From assembly GCF_017654505.1 (NCBI RefSeq), contig NC_054571.1:2443945-2507944 (forward strand): DNA of 64,000 bases, in the 5' to 3' direction. The stretch comes from Polyodon spathula (Eukaryota; Chordata; Actinopteri; Acipenseriformes; Polyodontidae). The notes under the pieces are model-generated. The model saw only the letters and a program-made list of their open reading frames with translations, searched no databases and was not told where the DNA came from. Of this stretch, positions 1 through 14,104 are shown piece after piece (position 1 is the stretch's first letter; each line of letters begins with the position of its first letter). A program made the translations under genes and the position numbers.

Positions 1-1455
1 TTAAATGATCCACCTAAACCAATTATTAACAGTATGCAACAGGCAATGTTTTCAGAAGCGCTGTGCGCTAGAAAAGGTTAAAAACTCTAGAACCACAAAT
101 ACAGACGTGCCTTTAATCCTTTCAGGTACAGGGGGCATATGTGTCCCACAAATAAAAACCGTGTTTAACATTTACTGAGGCTGGATCTGGTTATCCAAGT
201 GCTCAGTCTCCTCCTCATGAATCTCGAGTCGCTCTCACGCTCTCAACGACAAGCGCTCGGTTCCCTGTGTGGCTGAAGGGGTTAAGATGCTCGCTTGCAT
301 GGTCAGCGAGGCAGAGGGTCGTCTATAAGCAAATATCTGACAAGTGCTTAGCTCCTGGGTTTTAAAAACAGATTTGCTCAACTTCAATGTAAATCATTCA
401 GTGGCAGGCTGTGCTGTGCCGTGCATGGGAGCCTTTGTGATGTTATTGAAACACTGCTGGGGTGGAATCTCAATGACAGTTAATGGGAGAGAGATTGTAT
501 TTGTCACTTAGAGGTTGAGCAGTAAACAGACACGTGTTGAGTCTGATTCACAACACCACTTTGTTGCAACGAACTGGACCCTTGCTGTGATACCAGCAGA
601 GCTGAAAATAAGGATCCCAGTCCTGGGAGGAACTGAATATCAAATGGATCAATGAAAAGAAAGACTGAACAGACCCCTTAATAAACAAATGCTCATCAGA
701 GGCTGTGGGGCTGGAAATACTACAGAGCACAGCTGCTTCCATTCACTTCCGAAAAAAATGCAGAGGCATGAAAGAGTGAGCCGTGTGTCTGCACCGCCTT
801 CCTACATAACAGTATAGAAGATGCGAGAGAGGCGACTGGGGCAACAGGCACAAACCTGACTTCATTTGCTAAACAAGAACAATTCGAACCGATTTCAAAG
901 ACATGATCGACTGGGGATTGATAATCCACAGGGCTCTGCTATTTGCAGTTTGAGCTGGATTATTATATATTAGCTGACAATGAACAGAAAAAGAAATCTT
1001 GAATATGAACGTGTTTATTAGCTGCTTGTTAATAGTTAATAGACGGCCCTTAAAATAAAGTGTGACACAAACCTCTTGGCATTTCTGACCATTTGATAAT
1101 GTTTTGATAGTATGATAAATTAGATCATTGTTTTCATGCACAATAAACATGTGCTGTATGTTTTAACATAATGGATTATTTTTCCAAGCAGGCATGCAGA
1201 TCCTTAGATAAATAAGTGAAAAAAAAAAAAAAAACACTGGAATCAGATGCAATAATAACTAAACCAAACTAAAAATTTAAAAACCCAATCCACCCTCAGG
1301 GCTGCAGCAGATTATTCTGCTTCAAGCCTCCCCCAGTCTTCACTGCCACCAGCTTGTTTGCTGGCATTGCTGTTTTCTGAATCAGTTGAATGGTATGGAA
1401 ATGAGCACGAGGGCTCTGTCGCCACGGCCACGGTGACGGAGTTACTGGTCATCAT
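1..1455. other. No gene recognised
   Basis: AT-rich single-copy-looking DNA with an A-run near 1,220. Short open frames on both strands lack splice context or recognisable domains. Confidence 0.5.
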
Positions 1456-1456
1456 A

Positions 1457-4400
1457 GGTTTCTAATGGCCGGTGCTTCTTGTTGCATTGTTAAAGGATTA
1501 GCTTGATTCCTAATGGCCGGTGCTTCTTGTTGCATTGTTAAAGGATTAGCTTGATGGCCAGTGCTTCTTGTTGCTAGGATTAGCTTGCCAGTGCTTCTTG
1601 TTGCATTGTTAAAGGATTAGCTTGATTTCTAATGGCCAGTGCTTCTTGTTGCATTGTTAAAGGATTAGCTTGATTCCTAATGGCCGGTGCTTCTTGTTGC
1701 ATTGTTAAAGGATTAGCTTGATTTCTAATGGCCGGTGCTTCTTGTTGCATTGTTAAAGGATTAGCTTGATTTCTAATGGCCGGTGCTTCTTGTTGCATTG
1801 TTAAAGGATTAGCTTGATTCCTAATGGCCGGTGCTTCTTGTTGCATTGTTAAAGGATTAGCTTGATTCCTAATGGCCGGTGCTTCTTGTTGCATTGTTAA
1901 AGGATTAGCTTGATTCCTAATGGCCGGTGCTTCTTGTTGCATTGTTAAAGGATTAGCTTGATTCCTAATGGCCAGTGCTTCTTGTTGCATTGTTAAAGGA
2001 TTAGCTTGATTTCTAATGGCCGGTGCTTCTTGTTGCATTGTTAAAGGATTAGCTTGATTCCTAATGGCCAGTGCTTCTTGTTGCATTGTTAAAGGATTAG
2101 CTTGATTCCTAATGGCCGGTGCTTCTTGTTGCATTGTTAAAGGATTTGATTCCTAATGGCCGGTGCTTCTTGTTGCATTGTTAAAGGATTAGCTTGATTC
2201 CTAATGGCCGGTGCTTCTTGTTGCATTGTTAAAGGATTAGCTTGATTCCTAATGGCCGGTGCTTCTTGTTGCATTGTTAAAGGATTAGCTTGATTCCTAA
2301 TGGCCGGTGCTTCTTGTTGCATTGTTAAAGGATTAGCTTGATTCCTAATGGCCGGTGCTTCTTGTTGCATTGTTAAAGGATTAGCTTGATTCCTAATGGC
2401 CGGTGCTTCTTGTTGCATTGTTAAAGGATTAGCTTGATTCCTAATGGCCGGTGCTTCTTGTTGCATTGTTAAAGGATTAGCTTGATTCCTAATGGCCGGT
2501 GCTTCTTGTTGCATTGTTAAAGGATTAGCTTGATTCCTAATGGCCGGTGCTTCTTGTTGCATTGTTAAAGGATTAGCTTGATTCCTAATGGCCGGTGCTT
2601 CTTGTTGCATTGTTAAAGGATTAGCTTGATTCCTAATGGCCAGTGCTTCTTGTTGCATTGTTAAAGGATTAGCTTGATTCCTAATGGCCGGTGCTTCTTG
2701 TTGCATTGTTAAAGGATTAGCTTGATTCCTAATGGCCGGTGCTTCTTGTTGCATTGTTAAAGGATTAGCTTGATTCTTGTTGCTAATGGCCTAATGGCCG
2801 GTGCTTCTTGTTGCATTGTTAAAGGATTAGCTTGCTAATGGCCGGTGCTTCTTGTTGCATTGTTAAAGGATTAGCTTGATTCCTAATGGCCGGTGCTTCT
2901 TGTTGCATTGTTAAAGGATTAGCTTGATTCCTAATGGCCGGTGCTTCTTGTTGCATTGTTAAAGGATTAGCTTGATTCCTAATGGCCGGTGCTTCTTGTT
3001 GCATTGTTAAAGGATTAGCTTGATTCCTAATGGCCGGTGCTTCTTGTTGCATTGTTAAAGGATTAGCTTGATTCCTAATGGCCGGTGCTTCTTGTTGCAT
3101 TGTTAAAGGATTAGCTTGATTCTTGTTGCTAATGGCCGGTGCTTCTTGTTGCATTGTTAAAGGATTAGCTTGATTCCTAATGGCCGGTGCTTCTTGTTGC
3201 ATTGTTAAAGGATTAGCTTGATTCCTAATGGCCAGTGCTTCTTGTTGCATTGTTAAAGGATTAGCTTGATTCCTAATGGCCGGTGCTTCTTGTTGCATTG
3301 TTAAAGGATTAGCTTGATTCCTAATGGCCGGTGCTTCTTGTTGCATTGTTAAAGGATTAGCTTGATTCCTAATGGCCGGTGCTTCTTGTTGCATTGTTAA
3401 AGGATTAGCTTGATTCCTAATGGCCGGTGCTTCTTGTTGCATTGTTAAAGGATTAGCTTGATTCCTAATGGCCTAAGTGCTTCTTGTTGCATTGTTAAAG
3501 GATTAGCTTGATTCCTAATGGCCAGTGCTTCTTGTTGCATTGTTAAAGGATTAGCTTGATTCCTAATGGCCGGTGCTTCTTGTTGCATTGTTAAAGGATT
3601 AGCTTGATTCCTAATGGTGCTTCTTGTTGCAGTGCTTCTTGTTGCATTGTTAAAGGATTAGCTTGATTCCTAATGGCCGGTGCTTCTTGTTGCATTGTTA
3701 AAGGATTAGCTTGATTCCTAATGGCCGGTGCTTCTTGTTGCATTGTTAAAGGATTAGCTTGATTTCTAATGGCCGGTGCTTCTTGTTGCATTGTTAAAGG
3801 ATTAGCTTGATTCCTAATGGCCGGTGCTTCTTGTTGCATTGTTAAAGGATTAGCTTGATTTCTAATGGCCAGTGCTTCTTGTTGCAGTGCTTCTTGTTGC
3901 ATTGTTAAAGGATTAGCTTGATTCCTAATGGCCGGTGCTTCTTGTTGCATTGTTAAAGGATTAGCTTGATTTCTAATGGCCGGTGCTTCTTGTTGCATTG
4001 TTAAAGGATTAGCTTGATTCCTAATGGCCGGTGCTTCTTGTTGCATTGTTAAAGGATTAGCTTGATTCCTAATGGCCGGTGCTTCTTGTTGCATTGTTAA
4101 AGGATTAGCTTGATTCCTAATGGCCGGTGCTTCTTGTTGCATTGTTAAAGGATTAGCTTGATTCCTAATGGCCAGTGCTTCTTGTTGCATTGTTAAAGGA
4201 TTAGCTTGATTCCTAATGGCCAGTGCTTCTTGTTGCATTGTTAAAGGATTAGCTTGATTCCTAATGGCCGGTGCTTCATTGTTAAAGGATTAGCTTGATT
4301 CCTAATGGCCGGTGCTTCTTGTTGCATTGTTAAAGGATTAGCTTGATTCCTAATGGCCAGTGCTTCTTGTTGCATTGTTAAAGGATTAGCTTGATTCCTA

Positions 4401-5191
4401 ATGGCCGGTGCTTCTTGTTGCATTGTTAAAGGATTAGCTTGATTCCTAATGGCCGGTGCTTCTTGTTGCATTGTTAAAGGATTAGCTTGATTCCTAATGG
4501 CCGGTGCTTCTTGTTGCATTGTTAAAGGATTAGCTTGATTCCTAATGGCCGGTGCTTCTTGTTGCATTGTTAAAGGATTAGCTTGATTTCTAATGGCCGG
4601 TGCTTCTTGTTGCATTGTTAAAGGATTAGCTTGATTCTTGTTGCTAATGGCCGGTGCTTCTTGTTGCATTGTTAAAGGATTAGCTAATGAGCTTGATTCC
4701 TAATGGCCGGTGCTTCTTGTTGCATTGTTAAAGGATTAGCTTGATTTCTAATGGCCAGTGCTTCTTGTTGCATTGTTAAAGGATTAGCTTGATTTCTAAT
4801 GGCCGGTGCTTCTTGTTGCATTGTTAAAGGATTAGCTTGATTTCTAATGGCCGGTGCTTCTTGTGCTTCTTGTTGCATTGTTATTGTTAAAGGATTAGCT
4901 TGATTCCTAATGGCCGGTGCTTCTTGTTGCATTGTTAAAGGATTAGCTTGATTTCTAATGGCCAGTGCTTCTTGTTGCATTGTTAAAGGATTAGCTTGAT
5001 TTCTAATGGCCGGTGCTTCTGGCCAGTGCTTCTTGTTGCATTGTTAAAGGATTAGCTTGATTTCTAATGGCCAGTGCTTCTTGTTGCATTGTTAAAGGAT
5101 TAGCTTGATTCCTAATGGCCAGTGCTTCTTGTTGCATTGTTAAAGGATTAGTGCTAATTGCTTCTTGTTGCATTGTTAAAGGATTAGCTTG
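1457..5191. repeat. 48-bp minisatellite, about 77 copies
   Basis: The unit contains GGCCGGTGCTTCTTGTTGCA followed by TTGTTAAAGGATTAGCTTGA and a short TTCCTAAT link. Variants alternate (CCGG or CCAG; GATTCC or GATTTC), and a few copies are truncated or carry inserted fragments such as TTCTTGTTGC (near 2,773, 3,120, 3,620, 4,640, 4,870). Because 48 is divisible by three, the minus strand shows long open frames of a 16-residue repeat (MQQEAPAIRNQANPLT), broken wherever a copy has an odd length. No splice sites, start context or homologous domain support translation. Confidence 0.97.
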
Positions 5192-5199
5192 ATTTTTTT

Positions 5200-7950
5200 T
5201 CTAACAGCACAAACACAGCCATATAAGGAATTCATTGGGTTGTCTAGTTGCAAAGTAGTCTTGATTTCCAGACAAGTGTGGAGATTGTGACTGCAATTAA
5301 TACTATTGAGATAAAGGATAGAGATCTCTCTTTTTTAATCCTGGTGATTTTAGTACTGAATGTAGAGCTGGAGGATAATTCATTGTTTGCTACAAATGGG
5401 CATGGTTACTCTAACCCTAACCCCAATGCTCAAATAATCCCCTAATAATGACAGTGGAAGGGTAGAATTCTTTGTGTGTTCCAGAGGACTGTTAAACCAG
5501 TGGCCACGTACACCTCAAACGAGTTTCTTAACCGCTATGCAAAAGAGCCGGGCGCGTTAACCTCATTTTTAATCTCATTGATGGAGAACGGAATCCATAA
5601 CAGCAGTGCAACCCTCCACTCTGCCCGCTGCACTGATCGGCTGCAGACAATCTATGATACCAGGGTCCCGGCACCAATGTGACAGGGAACCAGTGACCAT
5701 GGAAGCAATTGGGTTAACTACCAAGAGCCAGGATCGTCTGCAGGGTTAGAGAACGGTTTACCTCATCTCTCAATAACGGGACAGAATCCGTATTCAACGG
5801 AAAGAGTTATCTAAACACACACACACACCACCCACAATCGACTTCCCTGCTGTCTGGTCAGGCACGCTTCAATCCAGGACCCACGAGCTGCTCCTTCCTG
5901 TAACTAAGTCTCTAGTAATCAATGCAGAGACCTGGTCGACACACAGCAGAGCAGAGGGAGACATTCAAACACTGCCCTTTCCACTTCATCATTCTCCAGC
6001 TTGGAACAGAACAAAACTGAAAAGGGTGAAGGCGTGCTGCACCCCCTCCTTACATCAGCTGCAGCTCACAGCCTTTACTAAAGGGGCCTCTCTCTTCTGC
6101 AGAGACCGCCGAGGACCGGGCAGGTCTGTATTTGTTCAAAACACAAGAATTGCTTCATATGCTGAACTTTCCTGAGTGAAAGCTTAGATGAGGGGAAGCT
6201 GAACTGCCCAAACAAACATGTTGAAAATACATTGCTGCTGTCCAGACAACACCATGTGGCAGTGGCCACAGACAGTGACTGATGCAGTGAACGCATCAGC
6301 TGAGTATTGTTAAACGGAATAACGGTCAGCCTGGCCAGGCGGTCCTTTTTTTTTTAACATTCACAGCTCCCTGTTTCTTATTGTGTGCTTTATTATGCCC
6401 TTGTTTTGTTATTAATCCCCCCTCAGGGCACGGCTTGTTTTTTTCCCAGAGTTACTTACCTTTCAGCGGGGTCTCTGTTTCCTGCCTGCAGTTAGTTTAA
6501 TGCAGGGGAAGAAGGAAGTCATTTCTGTGGTTAGGCTCACTTTGTTTGTTTAGATTTTTTGCTTGCTATCTCTTTCTTTTGCTTGCCATTTCTTTCAAAG
6601 TATATCAAAGTAATCAGTTGGCAGCTGATCTAACATTTCAAGCTGCGTTTCTAAACCCTAAATACCCTGCAAGTTTAGAGATGGGGTTCCTGGATTGGAT
6701 CAGTTTGTTTTCATCCAAGGATTTTACAAACTGTGAGCTGCAATGAGAAGGAACCAGCATCTGGAGTTACTGGAGCAGTCTGGGTGAGATCACTGTTGCT
6801 CCTTTGCTATTGGGGTTTGCTGTTTTTAATAACCATTTGTGTCGTTCTGTTTTTGAGGTCTTACGCCATTGGATGCACTCCAGGACTGTGCTTTGGACTT
6901 ATGGACACAGAGCTTGTGAATTAGGAGCCAGTTCAACTCCTGCCAGAATAAAGAATAAACACTCAAGCGCTTGGCCTGCTGTCCTGTGAGAGTCCACCAT
7001 GAGAAAGTGTGTGTGTGTGTTACAGAAAGAAACGCTCCAGTCAGCCCTAGCGATGGAAAGAAACACATTGAATGAAAATGAAGGGTAATCAAACCCATTT
7101 CCGAGCCAACTGCCTGTTCCCACGGTAACCATCACCAGTCTGTTACCACGGTGACTCAGTGCTAGCCTGTTGGCAGTAATAACACAACAACACCCCCAGT
7201 GCTTGTTAGGGGAAAAGCAGCGGGTCCCACTTCAGCAACTCCTGCTTCAGTTTGCAGTTTTCTATTTTTGTACATTTTTAATAATCTGTTATTTGGTAGC
7301 ACAACCTGTTATAATGAGAGGAGGCTACCATTGGTAAAATAACACCCCAATGTGCTAACTATATCCTTCCCAAATGAACAAAGGTACAAATAAAATGAAT
7401 AGTGTGGTAACTCAAGGAAACATTATGGGGTCCCGGGCAGGGGGACGAGACGGGGGACACTGTCCCGCAGTTTCAGGACCGTCACGTCCCCCTACAGGAA
7501 ATACAAGCCCTCAATCACATCACGATTGTACACAAACTGCAGTTCTACAAAATGCCCACTAGAGGGTAGCGTTGGGTTCATTTAACCATTTGTTAATCTT
7601 ACAATAGTCTGAAAACAATGTCGCAGATTGAGCATGAAAGCAATCAGGAAAAGCCTGGGTTGCATTAAACAAGCTGACCCTGGCTGCACGGCAGCACGCC
7701 AACCCCAATCCACAGAGATCTGAATGATTCCTCCATGACAAACTCACAGCGCTGGCTTGCAATTATCCTCTAGAAGACTGGACCAAAAAAACCCTCCCGC
7801 TCTCATCGAACTCCAGCAAGCCTCGATGCCGTTACCAATCAAAGATGAAATAATAATGTGGAACAGGATGGAATTCAGCTGGCATCACATTTTAGTTTAA
7901 ACTGGGGCAGTGGTTTCACTGGTCTGGTATGCGTCTCAGTCTAAGCTAAG
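5200..7950. other. No gene recognised
   Basis: Low-complexity patches only: a (CA)n near 5,815, a T-run near 6,347 and a (GT)n near 7,007. Open frames are short and lack domains. Confidence 0.45.
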
Positions 7951-7954
7951 GAGA

Positions 7955-8375
7955 AGTTGTGAACGAGAGGCCATTCACCCCATCAGTGCTGGTCTAGAGT
8001 CCAGCATTGATTGACCCCAGAACTGAGTCGGCTTGTAAAGGCTCGCAATGACTCAGAACAAACAGTCTGGCTTGGTAACCCAGTCCATACTGTGAGGGTG
8101 GCTGTATTCAGGAGCTTCCTGGTGTCATATTGCTGTGTATACTGGAGGTTCCCAGTGCAGTCCAGTCACTGGTGTTAGTGGCATGTGTGTCGACCCTACT
8201 TACCCTGCAGCAGTGGCATGTTTGTTGGTGTTGGACTCCATTATTGAAGGAGGAACTCAGATCTGCTCTTACACACACTCTACAGCTCAGTGTAAATAAA
8301 GTCTCTCTGAGCCTCTCAGTTTTCAGACTTGCCCCTGTGGTCCTGGTTTCTATGCTTAAAACATTATGATTGTAG
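7955..8375 (-). mobile_element. CR1/L2-type LINE 3' fragment, diverged
   Basis: It shares the order of landmarks with the copies at 14.1 and 41.6 kb: GAGGCCATTCACCCCATCAG, then TTGATTGACCCCAGAACTGA, TTGGTAACCCAGTCCATACT, and near the end a CCTGGTTTCTATGCTTAAAA block. Orientation is minus because the related copy at 14.1 kb reads as a reverse-transcriptase C-terminus on that strand. Confidence 0.5.
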
Positions 8376-8506
8376 GTAACAGAATAATGGAGGGTAGAAT
8401 TAGCCCTGGAAACAAGACACCGTCGAAGAAGAGCCCCAGTAATAAACTTATTCAGAAAAGTCAGTTGGCCTCGTCATACGATCAAACCTCAACACTACGC
8501 ACGCAC

Positions 8507-8803
8507 CTTGTGGAATAAAGCAGAGAGAAACGCCTGCCCTTTCAGTCTTTTACAAAGCAAAGGTATTTTTAAAGCATGGTATCTACTGCAGTGCTGCACA
8601 ATAGCTTCCTTCAGGACATCTTCCACAGTATCTTCGGTGGGGAGTGGAGGGGAAGGGGAGAAGGCATCACAGGTTGAAATGGTCAGTTTAAAGCAAATGT
8701 CTTCCACCAGCTTGGTCATTGATTTCTCTCTCGTGCCACTGAGTGCATGTCGTGAGCGGAGAGCATACGGGCCAGCTCCATCATCTACTCCAACGCTGGG
8801 CAC
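8507..8803 (-). other. Possible isolated coding exon, unrecognised
   Basis: An open frame of about 99 codons reads as natural protein (SMTKLVEDICFKLTIS ... CKRLKGQAFLSALFHK) and ends exactly at a consensus-like donor, CACAAG then GTGCGT. No clear pyrimidine-rich acceptor is seen at its upstream end and no partner exon was found nearby, so it could be an exon of a gene otherwise outside the window, a captured or decayed exon, or chance. I cannot name it. Confidence 0.3.
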
Positions 8804-8809
8804 GGCCTC

Positions 8810-11690
8810 ATGTTAACCGTTACACTGTGTCAGACTGAGAGGCAAACTGCCTTTCACACGCAAGCCTGCAGCTACAAAACACAAGGGTCTGTTAGAGGGG
8901 GGTTCAAATATTCACTGTGGACGTTGATTCACTTTTAAATGGAGCTACCATAGGGGCTATAGGTGCAGAAATGAACATGACTATTGACTCATTCTTACTT
9001 ATTTCTCAAGTCTATCAAATCCCATGTAGACCAGTGTATGCAATTTCATTCATTTTAAGGTTCTTCTGTGCAGGACTTTGCATCTTATAATGTGAGTGCC
9101 ATCATTAAACAACTCCAGCGTTGGGTAAGCTGTCCAGCATTGTGAGAAGTGATCCATACTGAAAGATGTCGCGGTGGTTTAAAGATGGTACTCACATTAA
9201 AAAGAGATGCAAAGCAAGAAACACTATGTTAAAATGAGCTGAATTCACAAATGAGCCGACAGAGGATTTGGATTTAGAAACGGCCTCCAAAGTTAACACT
9301 TGTCCTTTCCAGGAACAAAGGATTGGATTCATTGCAAGTACCCAGGTAACTCCCAATCCAAGGCGTATCTCATCTACCTGTCAAATGCACCTCTTCTGTA
9401 ACTGCTCTCCAATACTACACGTGCTGTATATAATAAATACTGCGGTCTGTATCCACATTCCTCTCTGCATTTTTACATCATCGCTCACAAGTGCGGGGAA
9501 AGGTCTGTGGAAAAATTTCAACGAGCTGAACTTGTGCAGCGGCAAGAAAGAAAAACTTTCCGTGTGCGTTTCTCTTTGGGCTGACTAAAAAAGAGTCTTC
9601 CAACTTAAACAGGACAGGACAGGACAGCTTTCTGGAACTTGTTACGGTGAAAGATTTGCATCCTTAGCATGACTAAGAAATGATGCCGACGTTGTGCAAG
9701 TTTTCAGCTTGGTATTGTGAAATATGCATGAGTGTCAGTAGAAAACACCATGATAATTCAATCTGGACACACACACACACAGACCTAACCGAAGTTGATT
9801 AGCTGTGTCTCTATGGGAAGCCGTGAGAATATTGTCCAGGCAGATGCTTTGTGCTGGAATGGGAAAGCAGCAATTGAAGAAGGAAGTAATTCCTCTTGTC
9901 TTGTTGAAAGTGTTTTCCTGTTTCGTAACTTTTTATTTGGTATGCAAGATTACAAAATGCAATGTCAATTCATTATACTGCAGCTTCAGCAGACAGTAAG
10001 GTCCAACCCTGTTCTAAATCATGTGAGTGAATCAGTTAAGCGGCATCCAGACCCTGAAGGAGTGGATTGCAGGACCGGGACAGGCACCTGCCTCTCGATT
10101 ACAGAGCTCGCTCTTCAGTGGCAAGACGCCTTATCGTTCAACTCTGGGCTGAAAAGCCAAGTCATTAGAAGCCACTAGGGGGACACTCACCCCAGTCTTT
10201 TAGCATCCACTTAAAAATAACACTAAATTATTATCTGGAAACTGGTTGTGGATCACACTTCTATTACACTCCCACTCATCTACTGGTAATGGTGTGCAAT
10301 GCTTTCACTGCCCCCATGCTTACTGCATTGAATGTGACCGTGCGCATAAACATACAGCAATAAATAGAAATACACAACACACACAGGGCTTTCAGTGCCC
10401 AGGCACAGGATACAAAATCACACAAGTTCAGTCAAATTGTGCAGAACTGGGATACCTTGTGCATTCATTCCTAACCTAACCTGTAATCGAGTCCTTGTTT
10501 TTTCCAACATCCCAAGACCAGCCCCAGCTAATAAACCCCTCTGAAGCAAACCCCTATTGAAGGACATGGTGCCACATGCAGAGCGCTGATTATGAACGCT
10601 TGGGTTTGCACCAGGAATGGGATCAGTGCCTTGGCTTGCTCCAAAAAGCACCTCTCATTCTGCATTCATTTGGCTTCATCAGTTGAATAATATAAACAGC
10701 TGTAGATTTAACCACCGCTGGTTAGCCAAGGGTGCAACCAGACAGTATGTTTTAAATTAAAAAGCACTTTTACAATAACATGACTTAAAAAGCATTATTC
10801 CAAAACAGAACAAAAACACACCACTACATACGGACGAGTAAAGAACCGACACCCACAGTGTCTCCTAATTAAAACTTGGTATGACCTAGATTCCTCACTG
10901 CCTCGTATTAATGAGGATTGTTTCAACTTCATTGATCCAAATTCTTCCACGCCTGCAAAAGAAATAAACAACTGAAAACAAATGGGTTCAGGATGGCGCC
11001 GGAGAGCAAACAGTTTGCATTGTGAAGAATGACACAGAGCTTCCATGTGTACGAAGATCTCAGACTGGAAAAACTAGCGCGGTCTTCAAGGGCTCTTTGA
11101 AAAATCAACCAACTGGGAAAACACAGCACTGGAACAGAACCGAGACGCTAAAACAAAGCACAGCATGTATGATTGCAGTGCTGTTTAGAAATCAATATGA
11201 GATCGTTATGACAGCAAACAGGGCCGATCCCCTGAGTTCACAGGGAGCTCCAGCTCAAACGCTTCCAGTCTGAACAAAGATCTTCCTGTTTACAGATATT
11301 GAAGGTTTTCTTTCAGACAGAACTTTGGAAGAGTGAAAGTTTTTGTTTAAAAACATACTGCCCAGCTGAATTTTGACCCATGATGGGCAATTAAAAATGA
11401 CAAGAGCCGGCAATATTCTTCAAAATATAACACTGCGATACAAACAAGGGACACAGCAAAGGCAAACGCCTGCAAGGTGCAGCACTTCAACACAGCTCAT
11501 CAATCAATAGAAAGTGCAGGAGCACACCCCCTAGGGGTCAGTTCTAAAACCAATTCAGCACTGCAGCTTTTGCAACTGGCTGAAAAGGGCCTCAGTGTTG
11601 AGTAATTGCAGAATGACAGCAAACACAACAAAGGAACAATGAAAAATGTAATTTGAAGCTGCCATGTGGTAAATAATGACAGAATCAAAA
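8810..11690. other. No gene recognised
   Basis: Mostly unique-looking sequence with a short (CA)n at 9,769. The longest open frame (9,795-10,178 plus) has no recognisable domain or splice context. Confidence 0.45.
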
Positions 11691-11697
11691 ACAGTAG

Positions 11698-13070
11698 AGC
11701 CTGATAGAGCACACACACACACGCATTGAACCAGCCCGATAGAGCACACACACACACACGCATTGAACCAGCCCGATAGAGCACACACACACACACACAC
11801 GCATTGAACCAGCCCGATAGAGCACACACACACACGCACAGAACCAGCCCGATAGAGCACACACACACACACGCATTGAACCAGCCCGATAGAGCACACA
11901 CACACACACGCATTGAACCAGCCCGATAGCACACACACACACGCATTGAACCAGCCCGATAGCACACACACACACACACACATTGAACCAGCCCGATAGA
12001 GCACACACACACACACGCATTGAACCAGCCCGATAGAGCACACACACACACACACACGCGCATTGAACCAGCCCGATAGAGCACACACACACACACGCAT
12101 TGAACCAGCCCGATAGAGCACACACACACACACACACACGCATTGAACCAGCCCGATAGAGCACACACACACACACGCATTGAACCAGCCCGATAGAGCA
12201 CACACACACACACACGCATTGAACCAGCCCGATAGAGCACACACACACACGCGCATTGAACCAGCCCGATAGAGCACACACACACACGCATTGAACCAGC
12301 CCGATAGAGCACACACACACACGCGCATTGAACCAGCCCGATAGAGCACACACACACACACGCATTGAACCGATAGAGCACACACAGCCCGATAGAGCAC
12401 ACACACACACACGCATTGAACCAGCCCGATAGAGCACACACACACACACGCATTGAACCAGCCCGATAGAGCACACACACACACACGCATTGAACCAGCC
12501 CGATAGAGCAGCACACACACACACACGCATTGAACCAGCCCGATAGAGCACACACACACACGCGCATTGAACCAGCCCGATAGAGCACACACACACACAC
12601 GCATTGAACCAGCCCGATAGAGCACACACACACACGCATTGAACCAGCCCGATAGAGCACACACACACACACAGCACAGCCCGATAGACACACACACACA
12701 CACACGCATTGAACCAGCCCGATAGAGCACACACACACACGCACTGAACCAGCCCGATAGAACACACACACACACACACGCATTGAACCAGCCCGATAGA
12801 ACACACACACAGCACGCATTGAACCAGCCCGATAGAGCACACACACACACACGCACTGAACCAGCCCGATAGAGCACACACACACACACGCATTGAACCA
12901 GCCCGATAGAGCACACACACACGCACTGAACCAGCCCGATAGAGCACACACACACGCACTGAACCAGCCCGATAGAGCACACACACACACACACGCATTG
13001 AACCAGCCCGATAGAACACACACTCACACGCACTGAACCAGCCCGATAGAGCGCACACACACACACACAC
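11698..13070. repeat. Composite (CA)n minisatellite, about 38 copies
   Basis: Each unit is a variable (CA)n run joined to the constant core GCATTGAACCAGCCCGATAG. Unit length varies mainly through the CA number, so the array is open in several frames on the minus strand (cysteine/valine-rich translations of about 460-530 aa), which is not evidence of a gene. Confidence 0.97.
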
Positions 13071-13079
13071 ACGTGTATT

Positions 13080-14100
13080 GAAGTAGCAGGAAATGAAAGG
13101 TTAGGAAAATGAAATTGATAAGTATCTCTTGCAGTGTACAATGATCGTATGAATGTTGAAAATGATACTAAACCCTAAATGCAGAAGCAAGCCTGCTTTC
13201 TTCAGGCTGACAGTGCTTGTGTGAATCAGATTGGAAACACGAAACAGTGAGACGCAAGCATCGATTTTACACCGAGCAGGATTTAATTCTGACAGCAAAG
13301 CCAAATGCGGTACGAGAGACAGAGCGAATAGAAATAATAATTACAGTGATAAGAACATAATTGAGCTCTTCTGAAACACAGGAAATCATTTGCGCGGCCT
13401 GGTCAGAATGCTTCGAGTCATGGCAACAACAGGCAGTACTGTTACTTTGTCATGCGAGAAGAATTTCAATGTAACTATACATTTGCGCTTTCTTAAAATT
13501 GTATTCATATCGAAACGATTTGCACAGATCGGAAACATCGTTCTCACAACGCGTATCTTTCAGCCCTGGGAGTAGTCTAGCCGCTTTGTTTTTGTCTTTG
13601 TGTCGCGTGGAGGTTGAACAGCAGCTGTTATTCTGCAGTGTTGTATTTGCAAGGCAACCACTTTGCCAGCAGGTAGCTCCCTGACAGCGGTGCAGCGGCA
13701 GCAGCAGAGCTGCACAAAGGCGGGTCCTTGTTTACTGTCATTTACAGCTCCAGTCTTTTTAGATTTTTTTTAACCAGTCACTTGCGTGAAGTAGCACACG
13801 CGAGAGCTGCCGTGTGTTGAATGGTAAATATTTACACACTTTGAGAAGAGCTTTCTTGGCAAAGCCACCTTATCTTTCAGTTATTTATGACTCTGAGGTT
13901 TTCTCCAATAAGGAGATCCAGCTTCCAATTCTGACTGATTTTGTAACATGGTTTTATTTGTTTTACCCCCAGTTTAAAAAGGGCAGCTGTGCTCCCACTG
14001 TGCAGCAATGCCCACAAGCGCTCAGGAGAACTGAAGGTCCTCATATCCCACTACAAAGGTCAAGCCAGGAGAGCTGAATTAAAAAATGATGTACAGTAAA
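13080..14100. other. No gene recognised
   Basis: Ordinary sequence of moderate GC. The small plus-strand frame at 13,814-14,077 shows no domain and no splice partners. Confidence 0.4.
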
Positions 14101-14104
14101 AAAC

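Noticed and set aside
1580..4980. Series of minus-strand reading frames with a 16-residue repeat
   Set aside because: The unit is 48 bp and lacks stops in that frame; odd-length copies break it at random. No splice sites or domain.
9795..10178. Plus-strand frame of 127 aa
   Set aside because: No domain, no splice partners, ordinary start context.
11500..13141. Minus-strand frames of 461-528 aa, cysteine-rich
   Set aside because: Translation of a (CA)n composite minisatellite, open in three frames at once.
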